This document shows, one piece after another, positions 36,471 through 48,826 of a DNA stretch of 64,000 nucleotides. Position 1 is the stretch's first letter, and every line of letters begins with the position of its first letter. The notes under the pieces were generated by a model. It saw nothing but the letters and a program-made list of their open reading frames with translations, was not told where the DNA came from and did not search any database. This DNA comes from Nymphaea colorata (lineage: Eukaryota; Streptophyta; Magnoliopsida; Nymphaeales; Nymphaeaceae), in NCBI RefSeq assembly GCF_008831285.2, contig NC_045144.1, forward strand, positions 21,033,716 through 21,097,715, written 5' to 3'. A program made the position numbers and the translations under genes.

Positions 36471-36645
36471 CAGGGGCGGAACCAAGATTTTTTTTAGGGG
36501 CGGGCCAAACGATCAGCAAGTCAGGCCAAAAGAAGCGACGGGTCGAGCCAAACTAAAAAATTTTGATGATTTCAATATATATAAAAAAAATTTCCTGCGT
36601 TCACCTGAACCATGGCCCAGGCAGCCCGCTCTCCCTCCAGCCCTG
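36471..36645. mobile_element. hAT-type MITE (M2) with perfect 8-bp target duplication
   Basis: 175 bp from CAGGGGCGGAACCAAG to AGCCCTG, flanked on both sides by ACACTTAT (36463-36470 and 36646-36653). The eight-base duplication and CAGGGGCGGA end identify a non-autonomous hAT element. A second, older copy lies at 9722-9892. Confidence 0.9.
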
Positions 36646-36869
36646 ACACTTATATTGTGCAATGTTAACCTTTGTCTTTTGTCTCTGGTTAACTTGTGGT
36701 TTTAAAAATACCCCACGATTAATACAAATTGAGTTACGTATGCCACCTTTGTATACGCAATGAGTGTACGTGGATGGTGAACCACACTATCAACATGTGC
36801 ATTCAAATTTAAAATAACAAATAAGTATGAAAAAATATTTATGAGATGAGAAAAGATTTCTTAACAGTA

Positions 36870-37428
36870 AGACTAAGAACATATATCCTTTTACTAGAAC
36901 ACATTTATTTGTTCCAATTCCACATATAAAGTTTGAGAACAGAATTGAGAAACTTGCCAAATAAATGAGCTCCCTCTCTCTAAACAAAGATCTTATCCTA
37001 AAACATATCTACTCAGTAGACTAGTCAGTCGGTAAGTTTTAAAACGTGTGGATAGTTAACAGATCAAGATGGCATAAACACAACGTAATGATAAATATGT
37101 ATATTTATCTTCAACAACTCCCAATCTGACAACTAAGAAGCCTATCTAAGACTCAGTTACGCCTGCGATTTAGAGAGATATATATTCAACTACCGGTCTA
37201 AGCTGCATCAACATTTAATCCACTCAGTAGGAGAGCTATGGTTTGGAGATTTTAGATACATGTCCAGCTTTATATCAATCAAAAAATGAATATCTATTAA
37301 AGATAAATCAGAAGGGTAGGCGCTTCCGCTTTGATGCTTGTTGCTATTTATATCTCTTAGTCTATTATTTAAGCACTGTCGGAACTTCTGGAGTTCCAAT
37401 CTGCAGAAGACCAGAGAAAGAGGGAGAG
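36870..37428 (+). promoter_or_regulatory. Upstream region of the divergent B gene (B5)
   Basis: A diverged version of the other B upstream regions (TTAGAGAGATATATATTCAA, CGGTCTAAGCTGCATC, AATCTGCAGAAGACC), ending in a GAGAAAGAGGGAGAG leader before the ATG. The 81-bp repeats are not present as a clear tandem pair. Confidence 0.55.
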
Positions 37429-38238
37429 ATGTTGAGGTCGACGATTCGCACATCAAATCGCAGTTTCGCAATGGGATCGCTGGAACCAAGATCTGAGGAG
37501 CATGAGACGGCTTCAGGAACGGTGCATTTGAAATTCCAAACGATGATCCTTTTCCAAACCAGAGGAGCTGAAGGTGGTCGTCAAGAGGGACGTTCAACGG
37601 AGACGCCGGCGCATGTTCGTCTTCTCAACTTGGTCAGAAGCTCCGCCGTCGTGGACCGGAGCAGCTTACAGACCAGAGAGGGCGTGGCGCAGCACGTCCT
37701 GCGACACTTCTCCGATGTCCGGTGCGAGCGGCTGGTCGGTTGGGTCGGCCATATTTTAGGAGATCTGTGGGACTTCATCCAGCCGGGAGATGCCCGGACG
37801 GTGGTGGGACCCGACGAGTCTCTGGTGGTAGTGTCGACTACCACCTTGACTTATCAGGTGCTCAGGGACGAGGAGTGGGGGGTTGCCGGCACCGATGACA
37901 TGACTGACGCTTTGGAGGAGCAGTTGGTGGAGTTTTTTCTCGCGGAGACAGAGGATTTGGCTGCCGGGGATTCTCTGTTTGCTTATGAGCCACCGCCGGC
38001 TCCTGCATCAAAGGCTTCGGTGGATGCCTTGGAGAGGAAGAAGGTCGATGACCAGGAGGAGGAGATTTCTGAGCAGAAGATGTGCGTGGTTTGCCAGGAT
38101 GAAGTTGGCAGAGGAGACTGCTTAGCTAAGATGCCTTGCTCCCACGAGTTTCATGAAGTCTGCATCTTGGCATGGCTTGAACGAGCGCATTCTTGCCCGG
38201 TCTGCCGCTTCGAGTTGCCCGTTGACGATGACTCGTGA
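37429..38238 (+). CDS. RING-H2 finger protein, divergent subfamily B member (copy B5)
   Basis: A 269-residue intronless ORF. The frame stays open further upstream, but the ATG at 37429 follows the GA-rich leader and starts MLRSTIRTS like the other B proteins, so it is the start. The N-terminal region keeps the B layout (VHLKFQT, RSSLQTREGV, TREGVAQHVLRHFSD). The acidic linker is rearranged, with an extra DDQEEEISEQ before the finger. RING ligands are C219, C222, C237, H239, H242, C245, C256 and C259. The C terminus reads WLERAHSCPVCRFELP, closer to subfamily A (WLERAHSCPLCRFQLP) than to other B copies, so it bridges the two subfamilies. This is a predicted E3 ubiquitin ligase and the most diverged intact member here. 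Confidence 0.87.
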   Translation: MLRSTIRTSNRSFAMGSLEPRSEEHETASGTVHLKFQTMILFQTRGAEGGRQEGRSTETPAHVRLLNLVRSSAVVDRSSLQTREGVAQHVLRHFSDVRCERLVGWVGHILGDLWDFIQPGDARTVVGPDESLVVVSTTTLTYQVLRDEEWGVAGTDDMTDALEEQLVEFFLAETEDLAAGDSLFAYEPPPAPASKASVDALERKKVDDQEEEISEQKMCVVCQDEVGRGDCLAKMPCSHEFHEVCILAWLERAHSCPVCRFELPVDDDS

Positions 38239-38419
38239 TGTGCTTTTATTATTTTCTTCTTCTTTGTTCTTTGTTGACTAAAGATGTAAATCAATTGCAT
38301 TCGATCAAATTATATAATATTAGTATGTAACGATAAGTTTCAATGCTTGGCTAATTTATCTTGGCATGCATGTATTTAGGTCAGTATGAGAATGAAGAAA
38401 CATTCAATTTTGATGTCAT

Positions 38420-39850
38420 GCAAATAGAAAGATTAAAGTCGATATCAAGTTCTATGTTTTTACCCATCTGAAAAGAGCCAATATTCTTCAACCTTCTTCC
38501 TATCTTTGAGTCCAGGTTGCTTTGAAATTTAAATCAACCTATGATATACTTCAATATTGTACTGTCACAATCAATTATCTTCATTTTTCTCTTGAGTTTT
38601 TTTAGTGCTAATATCACATGATGAAGAATTAACTTCACTAGCAAAATTAATCACAATGCACAAGCACTATTTTGAAATGCTATAACCGGACTGGCAAAAT
38701 AGAAGTAAAATTGAAGATCGAATATGTCAATATCCTATAAGGAATGAACCTACACGATAACAAAATTGCTCATATACGAATCGGACACGAGGGCCAGGGG
38801 AGAGGGAGATGACTCAGATGAGCATGTTGGCGGGGCGATTGGCGAGCAAGGAAGGCTCCTTCTTCCTTGAGGAGCCAAAGCACGCTGCGGCTCGTCTCGC
38901 TCAGAGACTCTCCTCTCCTCCTTCTCCGTCGTCCTCCCCACCGGCTTCCTCCTCCTCCGCTGCCGCCGACGTCCTCCCTGAGGTCCTTCGCCACTCCCTC
39001 CCCTTGAAGACCGATCGGCCGTCCTCGCTGTCCACACTCTCCGCCTACTCCAAATGGTCGCTTCCTAATTCATCGGATCCTTCTTCTCGCCGTTCCCCGG
39101 ACTCAGTGAACCTGCTTCGTGCATTCGTCTCCTTGCCGCCGGTTACTTTTGGCCCGACAAGGTTGGGAGCTTTTCTTGGGTTGACTTGATATGGCGCTTA
39201 GGCTATTTTTATCTTCTTTCTGGTCGGTTTCATGGAGAGTTGTCGTGATCACCTTTCGGTTTTACATTGGAGTTTCTTTGTTCACTTTACCGACTTAGCT
39301 ACCAGCAGGATGAAATTGTCTTGGTTTTTCTTATTCTGCTTCTCCATTGTAAAGTGTTATGTTAATTATTTAGTAAGTTTTAACTCTCCGATCACAAGGA
39401 GTTTAGCGTTAGTGATCACTACTGGATTTTTGTTTTATGGTAATTAAAAATGTGATTTTATGGTAATATATTTCTTTTATCATAATAACAATAACAATAA
39501 TTTTTGGATGTTTTACAAGCAACCAAAGGTGCTTGTCACTTCCCTCTCCTAGCAGCTCCACCTAGGAATGTGAGCTTGGCTCGAGCTTTATAAGGCGATC
39601 TCAAGCTTCACCGAGTAAACCAAGTTTAAGCTCGTGTTACTTCACTGATATATTTTTTTTTCTTTAAATGAAAATGAGCACCAAAGAAAGAGTGATAAAA
39701 TTTGTCAAAAATTACTGACATGTCCATGAAAACTAAATTACGGAGAAAACACCAGCCAAGTCGAGCTTAAATGTTATAACTCTGACTCGTTTATAACTCT
39801 AGCTTTAATTCAGGCTCAAGCTTGACTCGTTTATAAAATATCCTTTTCAG
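38420..39850 (+). repeat. Module P2 (direct copy of 54150-55450, inverse of 10870-11850)
   Basis: Starts near GATTAAAGTCGATATCAAG, includes the SKEGSFF exon-like frame and the AGTGATCACT repeat (39411-39420), and ends in a degraded GCTCGAGCTT-type repeat. Confidence 0.7.
38809..39189 (+). CDS. Exon-1-like ORF of an uncharacterised plant protein (module P2)
   Basis: A 126-residue ORF, ATG at 38809. After a non-conserved start it reads LASKEGSFFLEEPKHAAARL, a Ser/Pro-rich stretch, DVLPEVLRHSLPL, SAYSKWSLPNSSDP, then LRAFVSLPPVTFGPTR. The sequence after TTTGGCCCGACAAG is GTTGGG, a possible splice donor, so the conserved part looks like a first exon and the last residues may be read-through. No following exon is visible before 40 kb. 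The other two copies are broken by a frameshift (11.5 kb) and by a transposon (54.5 kb). This copy is the only unbroken one, but its altered start (MTQMSMLAGR in place of MGFLASKEG) suggests decay. It may be expressed as a fragment; function unknown. Confidence 0.45.
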   Translation: MTQMSMLAGRLASKEGSFFLEEPKHAAARLAQRLSSPPSPSSSPPASSSSAAADVLPEVLRHSLPLKTDRPSSLSTLSAYSKWSLPNSSDPSSRRSPDSVNLLRAFVSLPPVTFGPTRLGAFLGLT

Positions 39851-41032
39851 TCCTTTTAATTTTTTTCTCTTTTCTTTTTTATTTTATTGCATGAAGTTTT
39901 CTTTTTTCTATTAACTGGGAGCATTTCGGACATTAAGCATACTTTACACACACACACAAAAATGCACCTACCCGGCCATATAACCAGCTGATCCGAGTAG
40001 TAGAAGAGGCAGCTTCGTTCTTTCTTTTACCTATTTTCGCAGAGCCTTTCGTAGTGAAAAGCAGAGGTTATACTGCATGCCCAAGTGAAAGCCGAAGCCT
40101 TTCCCTTCCGCCTATCCTTTATACAACTAAAAGATCATGATCGAGAGATTTGAACCTTGTTTCCCGACCAATTTGTTTGCGCACTCACCATAATTTCTGG
40201 TTATTATTAATTTTTTACAACATTGTAGAAACAACAAATCTGCTCTTTTATTCAAGGAATGGAGGGGGCTAAATCGGAATAGTTCCAGTATCACTTAAAA
40301 GTTTTAAATTTATTACTAGTGCACCTTAGCTAGAAATTTATGGCTCCGCTCGGGTAGCCAATATAGTAATGAATTTTTCATATATATTTTTTGTGGATGG
40401 TATATAGATATCTTCAGCTTCTATATATCATCCACAAGAAATATCCACGAAAAATTATTACCATAAAATATTTTGTTGTTATTGTTATTGTTATTATTGT
40501 CATTGTTTTATTATTAATTACTAATTCAATAATAAATGACTGAAACTTGCAATTTGGCTGTAAAAAAGTTCAAGGGAAAAATTTTGACACTACTTTTTCC
40601 ATGGACAGTGACATACTGAAATGCCTCCTTCCAAATGCATGCGATGACAAATCTCCTTTGCCTCCATGTGCATTATGTTGTGGTTTTTCCTTTTTCTTCC
40701 CTTGTAAATGAAACATTAATCCTATCCTCTTAGGGTTGCAAGTAGTTGCAGGGTGACAACATCCCTCTTCCAACCATTTTCATACTTCATTTTAAATATG
40801 TTTTAAAATTTTTATTGCATTTTAAATTGTTTACTTTTAATGTATATGATATTTTTTTTGTCAAATAATAAAATTTTTGCATGCCACTGTTCTCTCTCTC
40901 TCCCCAATGAAAACTGGGATAAATATGACAAATAAAAGATTTATGACAATAATAATTTCATCATTTTTACTATGTACTATTTAATGGTTTCCTTCCATGT
41001 CATTACTGGAGTAGCTCTCTATCAATTATTTC
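39851..41032. other. Intergenic module S, no gene seen
   Basis: The module is shared with 55450-56940. A segment at 40055-40205, read on the minus strand, has TGGTGAGTGCGCAAAC and GGTTCAAATCTC about 35 bp apart, resembling pol III A and B boxes of a tRNA-derived SINE. The ORF at 40570-40773 has no recognisable motifs. Confidence 0.45.
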
Positions 41033-41485
41033 TAAGGATGTCACAATATTCAATTTGGATCAGATATTCGACTGAACCTTCCTGAGAAAATCAGATATGG
41101 AAAAAAAATTATCTGATTAAGAAATCGGATCCGATTTGGATTTGGATTTAAGAAATGACATCCATTCAAATATGGATTCGGATATACATAAGTATATGAT
41201 CAGATTCGGATACGGACTCGGATCAGATTTATTTTTAAACAAACATCCTGCATCTAATGCTCTTACATTTTGAAAATCGGCCAAATTCGGTTCAAAATTC
41301 GGCTTCATATTCAGGTTTGCATGTAAAAATCGGATTTGGATTGGATTTAGATTGTGAATCGGACTTCAGATTCGAATTCGGATATGTCTTTTTTATATTT
41401 GTATTCAAATCCAAATATGCGAATATCTAAAAAAACAGATATGGTTAAGAATGTACCTGATTCAAACTCGATTTGCTGATACCTA
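41033..41485. mobile_element. GGATTCGGAT-rich MITE-like repeat (Z1)
   Basis: Dense in GGATTTGGATTCGGATATnC motifs on both strands, with GGATGTCA-like left end. Related copies are at 53565-54020, 54556-54928 and 56950-57405. It is likely a non-autonomous hAT-type repeat; short ORFs (for example at 41117-41308) are products of the repeat. Confidence 0.55.
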
Positions 41486-41799
41486 ATTTATTTCCTTAAT
41501 TGTGGGAAAATATAATATACCAAAAGTTAAGCATGGTTGTCCAAACTATTCAAACATTAAAGCTAGTCAGTTTAAATTTTCTAACTAAGTGAAAATGTTT
41601 GTGTACTAATGAATGTGTGAAACTTTTAGTTGGTAGAGGTTGCATTGTAAGGTACACTTGCATTTAACATAGTTCATTTATCGAATATCAAGACTCGATT
41701 TTTTTTTATTTTGCCTAAAAATATGATCTTACATTCATTTAACAAGTTTACATATGCTGTAAAAATGCAAATCCAGTGCACTTGGAAAATTTGCTTACC

Positions 41800-42695
<896 letters not shown>

Positions 42696-42736
42696 TTCAT
42701 GTGCTTCATGTGCTAAGTCTACTTCATGTGCTGAAA

Positions 42737-43190
42737 TGGAGATTCTCAATACATTGGGTTAACAACCTTCACACAAGATGTCTGGTTTTGTTTCTCTAAG
42801 AAAGTGTTTAATAGCTTCATATTTGAAATCTGATGCTGATCTGAAATTACTTTTATGTGGGGCCTAAAAAGTAAACAAACACTGGATTTCACTATTATGT
42901 AAAAAAAAAAAAAAAAAAGGTTTAAGATACCAATACATTGCCAAAACCACGTATGAAATAGAGATGCCCAATTTTACTGGGTTAACAACTTTACACATGA
43001 TGCCTTTTTTTGTTTTTCTTAAGGAGTGTTTGATCAACTCATATTTGAGATATGAAGCTGATCTGAAATTCCTTCTATATGGGACCTACAAAAGTAAACA
43101 AGCATTGGATTCCCCCATTATGTTAAAAAAAATAAAAGATTTAAGATACCATTATATTTCCAAAACGTCATATTTGAAATAAGATGAAAG
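42737..43190. repeat. Diverged ~225-bp tandem duplication
   Basis: Two units, each with GGGTTAACAAC, a GTGTTTGAT-like segment, GAAGCTGATCTGAAATT-like sequence, AGTAAACAAGCATTGGATT-like sequence and TTTAAGATACCA, start near 42737 and 42961. The style is MITE-like; the short ORF at 42964-43182 is not credible. Confidence 0.6.
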
Positions 43191-45726
43191 GCAATCTGAC
43201 CTCAGATCCTTGGATTTGAGATCTCTAGTGATCTTAAATCATCTCGGCTCTCATATCCGAGGTAAACAAAGGCCTCCCAAATTATCCTGCATAATTTAAT
43301 CCACATCTATGTCTGCGTTTTCAAAAGTTGGTTTATCAAAAACATCGTTTTTCATTGCCAATACTTGATTTGTTTGAACATTTGAAAAAGATAACATGGT
43401 TGTCTTTATTTTGCTTGGGTGGCTTGGAGATAGTGTGTTCCTTTGTGGATTGGTGAAGTACCTGATAGTAGTTCATGGGCTTGGAGGGGCTAGGAAGATC
43501 TGACACACCTGCTGCACTGGGAGGTGGATGAATCTGCAACATTTTGGGCTGAGGATTGGGGTAAAATGATTGTAAAATTCTTGGCCAATCCAAAAAGATT
43601 CACGTTTAGTTAGGAGGACAATCAGGTGCACGCGACAATTCAGCAAGCTGCACTATGTTAAGGAATTTGAAGTCCTTTTGGATTAAAGATCTTGTTCTTC
43701 ATACTCAACTTTGAAAGATAGAAGACTTTCTTCGATCAGTTTGGTTTATGGAATGAATTGAAGGATTTACTCATTTGGTTTGGTAAATGGCAGAAAGAGC
43801 TGAAGTCATGGATGGGTTTATCTATTAGGCCTGACCTGTGGCCGTCATTTAAGTGGCATGGCTACAACCTGTCTGGTGAGGAGAAACAGGCAAAATTTGT
43901 AGCTCCTGTTCGAAATAAGGCATGAAGACTGTATGTTTGCAGAAGTGTACCATGCTCAGAGGGGTTCAGATGGAAAGCACCGGAGCTTCTGGAGGTGATA
44001 CTTCAAAAATTTTCTCTCAGAGCCATGGGATAGTGAGAGTAATTGGTGGACCAATGAGGTGGAGAACTGATTTGAAGCAGGCTGTGGTCTAATGGCAGAT
44101 GCGCCAGGCCTGTTAAATTTGTGATTTTGAATTCTAATCCTGATTGCAAATTTGGTTTTGATAAAATCTGTTTTTTAAAAAATGAGAAAATTTTATTCCG
44201 TTAATAATTTTAGAAAGCATGTTTTTTGTGTTTGATTGACATGCCACAAACCCAATTTTTTTGACACATTAATTCTTCTTAATCACATTGGGCCTCACTA
44301 ACATAAAAACAGAACCATCACTCCCCTGCAGACAACTATATATAGGTGGTCAATTGGCTTACGATATCCTTGCCAGGAGCACTTGGATAACACTCTTATT
44401 TTAACTCAATTTTGTAAAAACTTGATTTTCTAAAGATCAGTTTTCCTTGTGTATTTTATTGACACACCCAAAACCCAATTTTTTGTAAATAACTTGGGAA
44501 AAGTCTGGTTTTGCACTCACTTTTTGGAAAGCTAGATTGTCAAACAAGGTTTTTCTGAAGCCTAGTTTTGATATCACCCAAATACTTTAAAAACACTATT
44601 TTGGAGGCAAAACTTACTCAGTTGAGATTAGAGAGAGAGAGAGAAAAGACGTTTTGACGATGAAGCAAGCATAATTTTGCAAAACTTCAGCTTTTAAGAT
44701 TCAGGGATCTCAAATCCTTGAATCTTAAATTAGCCCCGGGGCTACCAAATGTTGCCATAATATAAACAAACACTGGATTTTATCACTATGTGAAAATGGA
44801 GACTTGGGATCCTCATTTTTAGGGAAAGTACGTTATATTTGAAGTCGAATGGGACAAGAGTCTGACTTTAAATCATGGAGCTAAGACTTCTAATAATCTC
44901 ACATCACCTGGAGTCTCATGTCCATAAAAAGCAGTCAATGGACTCTGAGTCTCTTGCCCAGTGTTTGTCAATAGAGTGTGAATTAGGAGAAAAGATTGTC
45001 GTGCTGTGCTATACAAGTAAAACGTCAATATTGCTTAATTGACAATACAGAAACAAGAGGTGAGAGATTTCATTATTTTTCTGTATGCCTTAGAAGACTT
45101 TATGAAAACCAAGTTCTTTAATGAGTTGTAGTTTTTTTTTTTTTAGTGACACATGTTTTTGAATAACCTAAAGGGAACCAATTTTTTTACTTTTTTTTAC
45201 AAAATCAGGTTTTGTCAAAACTGAGTTTGTCCAAAAACCTGGTTGGTTTTGAAGTGACAACCAAACACCCCCTAAATGTTATTAATTGTTGAATTCCACA
45301 TATAGTTAAATAGTCAATAGGCAAGAAAGGGTTCCCTCGATCTTCAATTAATTTGTTAGGTTCCGATTCCATTCAAACCAACCCTTCCAAGAAGAACGCC
45401 ACACATGCTCAATTGAACAAAAGCAACTTGTTTTCTTTTTTAATGAAAGCGCAATGGAAAGGGCAGTCAATCCCTAAATAAGTTCTTAATTACACTGGCT
45501 TTCTTAAATACATTTGGCCTGACCTTCATAAAAGTCGATGACGAAACACCTCCTCACTTGACCACATTTTTTTTCCATGAACCCCGTCGATGCCACATCT
45601 TGGTTGGCCGATCGTGAATCTCTCGCGACTCAATGGCATACTTGGTCCATAAAAGTGTAAAATATGACGCCATCTCTTAGTTGGTTAATTGGTGAATCTC
45701 TAATCTAAAGAACTATGTCACCTGAA
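43191..45726. other. Intergenic DNA with MITE-like termini, no supported gene
   Basis: At 43336-43593 (-) a proline-rich 85-codon frame, and at 43700-44010 (+) a broken open stretch, could be gene relics, but I recognise no domain. At 44083-44150 a GTGGTCTAATGGCAGATGCG / TTGAATTCTAATCC pair resembles a decayed tRNA or SINE. TTTGACACATTAATTC and CAACCAAACACCCCC segments look like MITE ends. Confidence 0.4.
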
Positions 45727-45788
45727 TGCGGGGTGCGGGTGCCGGTGCCGGTGCCGGTGCGGGTGCTGCGGTGAAGATATTTTATTAA

Positions 45789-45822
<34 letters not shown>

Positions 45823-46255
45823 TTTTTGTAAAAATTAAATAACACAATTAAAATTATACATTTTATGATAGTGGGAAAAAATCAAAAAAGAAATGTTTGA
45901 AAAAAAGGCAAACAGATCGTTTTATGAAAGTTACCATTCTTTAGTCCTGTATCGTTTTTTTTTAAAGAGAAAAGAGAACATATAATATACCTATAGATGT
46001 ATTAACTTAGATGTAACGGCCAACAGGGATTTGATTTTGTGGATTTTTAATCTGGTTTCATTCCGAAATCAAATTCAGATCCAAACCATACACGCACATG
46101 AACTTGGTTTGGATTTGGTTTCGACTCGGAACTAGATCCAACCCCCCCGGGTGCGCTTTGGGTGCGAGTTCATCATCAGGTGCGCACCTGGAGTGCACCC
46201 GCACCCGCAACGGGTCGGTGCGGGTGCGGGCTCAAAGGAAACGCACCAAAATATT
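45727..46255. mobile_element. GGTGCGGGTGC-ended repeat (G1)
   Basis: Left end GGGGTGCGGGTGCCGGTGCC, followed by an (ATT)n tract at about 45783-45821; right end GCACCCGCACCCGCAAC then GGTGCGGGTGCGGGC. A degraded second copy is at 57765-58060. It is a likely non-autonomous transposon. Confidence 0.5.
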
Positions 46256-47390
46256 GAAATGTCTACCCTGGTTAAATAATATACTACTCTTCTGCATCGC
46301 ATCATATGGGTGACGAAGCAATAATGCCGAAAGGGATTACTACCCTCCCATTAATGCACGAAGGTGAAAAATAGTCTTTGTCCTTTAAATTATTTGAATA
46401 CTTCAACATTTTGAAAATATCCCATGATTTGAGTAAATAACTAATAATACAAAAGCGAAGTAGATACACTTTGTCCAATTAATATAAATTCATGTTATCG
46501 CTCTCCATGTTCTGTGCTTGATCAAATAAGAATATATAATTGGATCTAATAATAATTGGACAGCCGAGCAACCCTCAACTACCCTGTGCATCATGCAGTC
46601 ACACGTTATAAGGTGGGCTTCTCCCTTCCTCAAACGGAAGATCTGACTCCTTTAATTTTTTTTTTTCCAATAGAAAGACATTATACACACACTTCTTCAG
46701 ATCGGGTTGAGGGTCCAGGCTAGAATTTTCGGGTTTGGGCCCGATGCCTAAGCTTAATGTCAGTCTTATTTAAAAGATTTTGTTTCCATAATAATCATTT
46801 CTGCGTTTGGCATGTATTCATTGTCTCAACCTTGTAGATCTATAGTTGTGTGTTTGTCAGATCCTTCTTTCCATAATTCATATATGGGGAGTTGTGCCCT
46901 TGGAGCTCACCATGTATCAACTTTGGAAAGAAATAACACATGCCCACAACTCAGGTTGGAAAGAAAATATTGCATGATAAACTTGAAAAAGAAGACAAGC
47001 ATGATCACAATTCCCATGTATGAATTATGGAAAGAAGGATCTGACACCACAAGCAGCTACAAATCAGGTACGTGGTTCTGGTTCTGGCAATGAATGCATG
47101 CAGAAATTATTATGGAAACAAAATCTCCTAATTAAGGCTGAGGAAAACTCAAAAACTTATTGTAATCGACCAACCTCTTGTATAAAATCTAAGACAATGA
47201 AAGAAGACTCATCATCATTTTGACGACTGAGTACTGTAGATGTAGGAAAATATCTGAACCACATGAGCAGTTTTTATTGTATCACAACTGGGTTAAAGCT
47301 CTTTCAGGACCTTCTCTTGCTGATTTCTTTCCTACTACTTCAAGCAATATCATCAGCTAAGTTCTCCTTCCCTTCAAATGTGAATGTTGC
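46256..47390. other. Intergenic DNA, no supported gene
   Basis: Short ORFs at 46812-47093 and 47020-47223 overlap in different frames and show no known motif. The stretch leads into the copia gag relic. Confidence 0.4.
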
Positions 47391-48104
47391 TAATTTTGTC
47401 TCGACGCATAAGAATTTTCTGCTCTGACAAACTCAGATCCTTGACCTCATACAAAGCTAGGATGTTCTTGGGTTTATTGATGGCACTTTTCCTATGTCAA
47501 GTTCTACCATTAAAATTACTAAAATTGTTGAACCTTTCAACAGTCTTAATCCTTATCTCAATGCTTGGAAGAAATCAGATCGATTGCTTCGAGGCTAGGT
47601 TACAAGATCTCTGTCTGAAGAGGTGTTGGGTCTAGTCATTGGACACAAGACTTCAGCAAAAGTGTGGAAAACTTTAACAACAACATTTGTACGTGAGTCA
47701 AAAGAGAGACATTTTCTATTGAACAGGAAGTTACAGACTTATCAAAAACAAGATAAGTCCATTACTGAGTACATAACTGGATTCAAGTTTATTTGTGATG
47801 AACTTGCTGCTGTAAGCAAGCTCATCTATGAAGAAGATATAGTTTCTTGGTTGATGAGTGGTTTAGGAGTAGGTTATGAAGCCTTGTCAACCTCTGTTTT
47901 TATGCCACCAACTCTGCCGATGTTGTCTCATTACTTCAAAATCATTAGACCTTGAAGGACCTTAGTGCAAGTGAAAGCAAGTTGAATGCTAATGTTGCAT
48001 TCCCCACCAAGCATACTGGAAATCAAAATAACAAGGGTCGCAACAACAACAATCGCTTGAACTCAAGAGGCCGTGCATTGGTTCCAGCTTCTCAATCTGT
48101 TTGA
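47391..48104 (+). pseudogene. Decayed Ty1/copia retrotransposon gag fragment
   Basis: Read through in-frame stops, the frame gives NFLL(stop)QTQILDLIQS, DVLGFIDGTFP, LNAWKKSDRLL, SLSEEVLGLVIGHKTSAKVW, RKLQTYQKQDKSITEY and KFICDELAA, then a frameshift near 47950 and a basic Asn-rich tail (NNKGRNNNNRLN). This is the order of motifs in copia-type gag (N-terminal LTR-copia gag and UBN2-like region). There are at least three stops (near 47425, 47458 and 47596). No protease, integrase or reverse transcriptase follows, so it is a dead fragment. Confidence 0.8.
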
Positions 48105-48268
48105 GATGAACTCGAGAGAGATGGAGAACTGGAAACATTGCTAGTGTTGATAGGTGATTGTGAAGGGACAAGAGATGCCCGTCTCTCATTATAGGTTATC
48201 GTCCAACCAGCTAGAGAGAGAGGGAGAGAGCTGAGTTACCAACCTTGTTCATAAACTGCAAAACTGTT

Positions 48269-48697
48269 GTTAAAGAGTGTATTTGGAAACCAAGGGTTGT
48301 AAATGTTTACGATATGCTTCCCTTTGATTGCAAGGTCGAACAAAATATGCATCTACTTAGCTCCGACCTAAAGTCCGTCCCAAGATCTACTCGTCCACAA
48401 GGCGATTTTAAATTTTATGTGGTCAATGTCATGACACAAGTCACAAGAACACTTCAACTGTTGCTTTGAACCTGAAACTTGTCATATGTGCATTACAGGC
48501 GAAGAAGTGAGGGTTCCAGACTTCGTCTTCCTTCCTCGCACACGTAATTGACGTGCACTCCTCTATCCATGTGCCGTTTCTATTCAGATCTTTTAGCTCG
48601 AAGCCATTCCAAACCAATCTCCTAATGCTTCCCTTTTGGCCTATTGCGTTGGTATTGCTGTATTGAGGTGGTAGTGTTTCCAAATACACTCTTTAAC
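48269..48697. repeat. 22-bp perfect inverted repeat 385 bp apart
   Basis: The 22 bases starting GTTAAAGAGTGTATTTGG at 48269-48290 recur as a perfect reverse complement at 48676-48697. This could be the terminal inverted repeats of a small DNA transposon; no convincing target duplication is seen and the interior has no transposase. Confidence 0.5.
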
Positions 48698-48826
48698 TCG
48701 CTATATTGACGAAATTTTGAGCTTATGAAATCGCTAGTTACATCAGAAAGAAAAATAACTAACGTTGCAGTTGATTAATCAGATCAGCAATGTCACTGCA
48801 GATGTGAAATCTGCGTTTTTCAAATC

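Noticed and set aside
37243-37428. N-terminal extension of B5 (62 extra residues)
   Set aside because: It has no ATG start, reads through the promoter-like region, and the other B proteins begin at the ATG equivalent to 37429.
43336-43593. 85-aa proline-rich minus-strand ORF
   Set aside because: Slightly protein-like, but there is no recognisable family and no supporting exons; kept only as a possible relic in the intergenic entry.
44083-44150. Second tRNA-like sequence (GTGGTCTAATGGC ... TTGAATTCTAATCC)
   Set aside because: The stems do not pair convincingly; at best a decayed SINE or tRNA relic.
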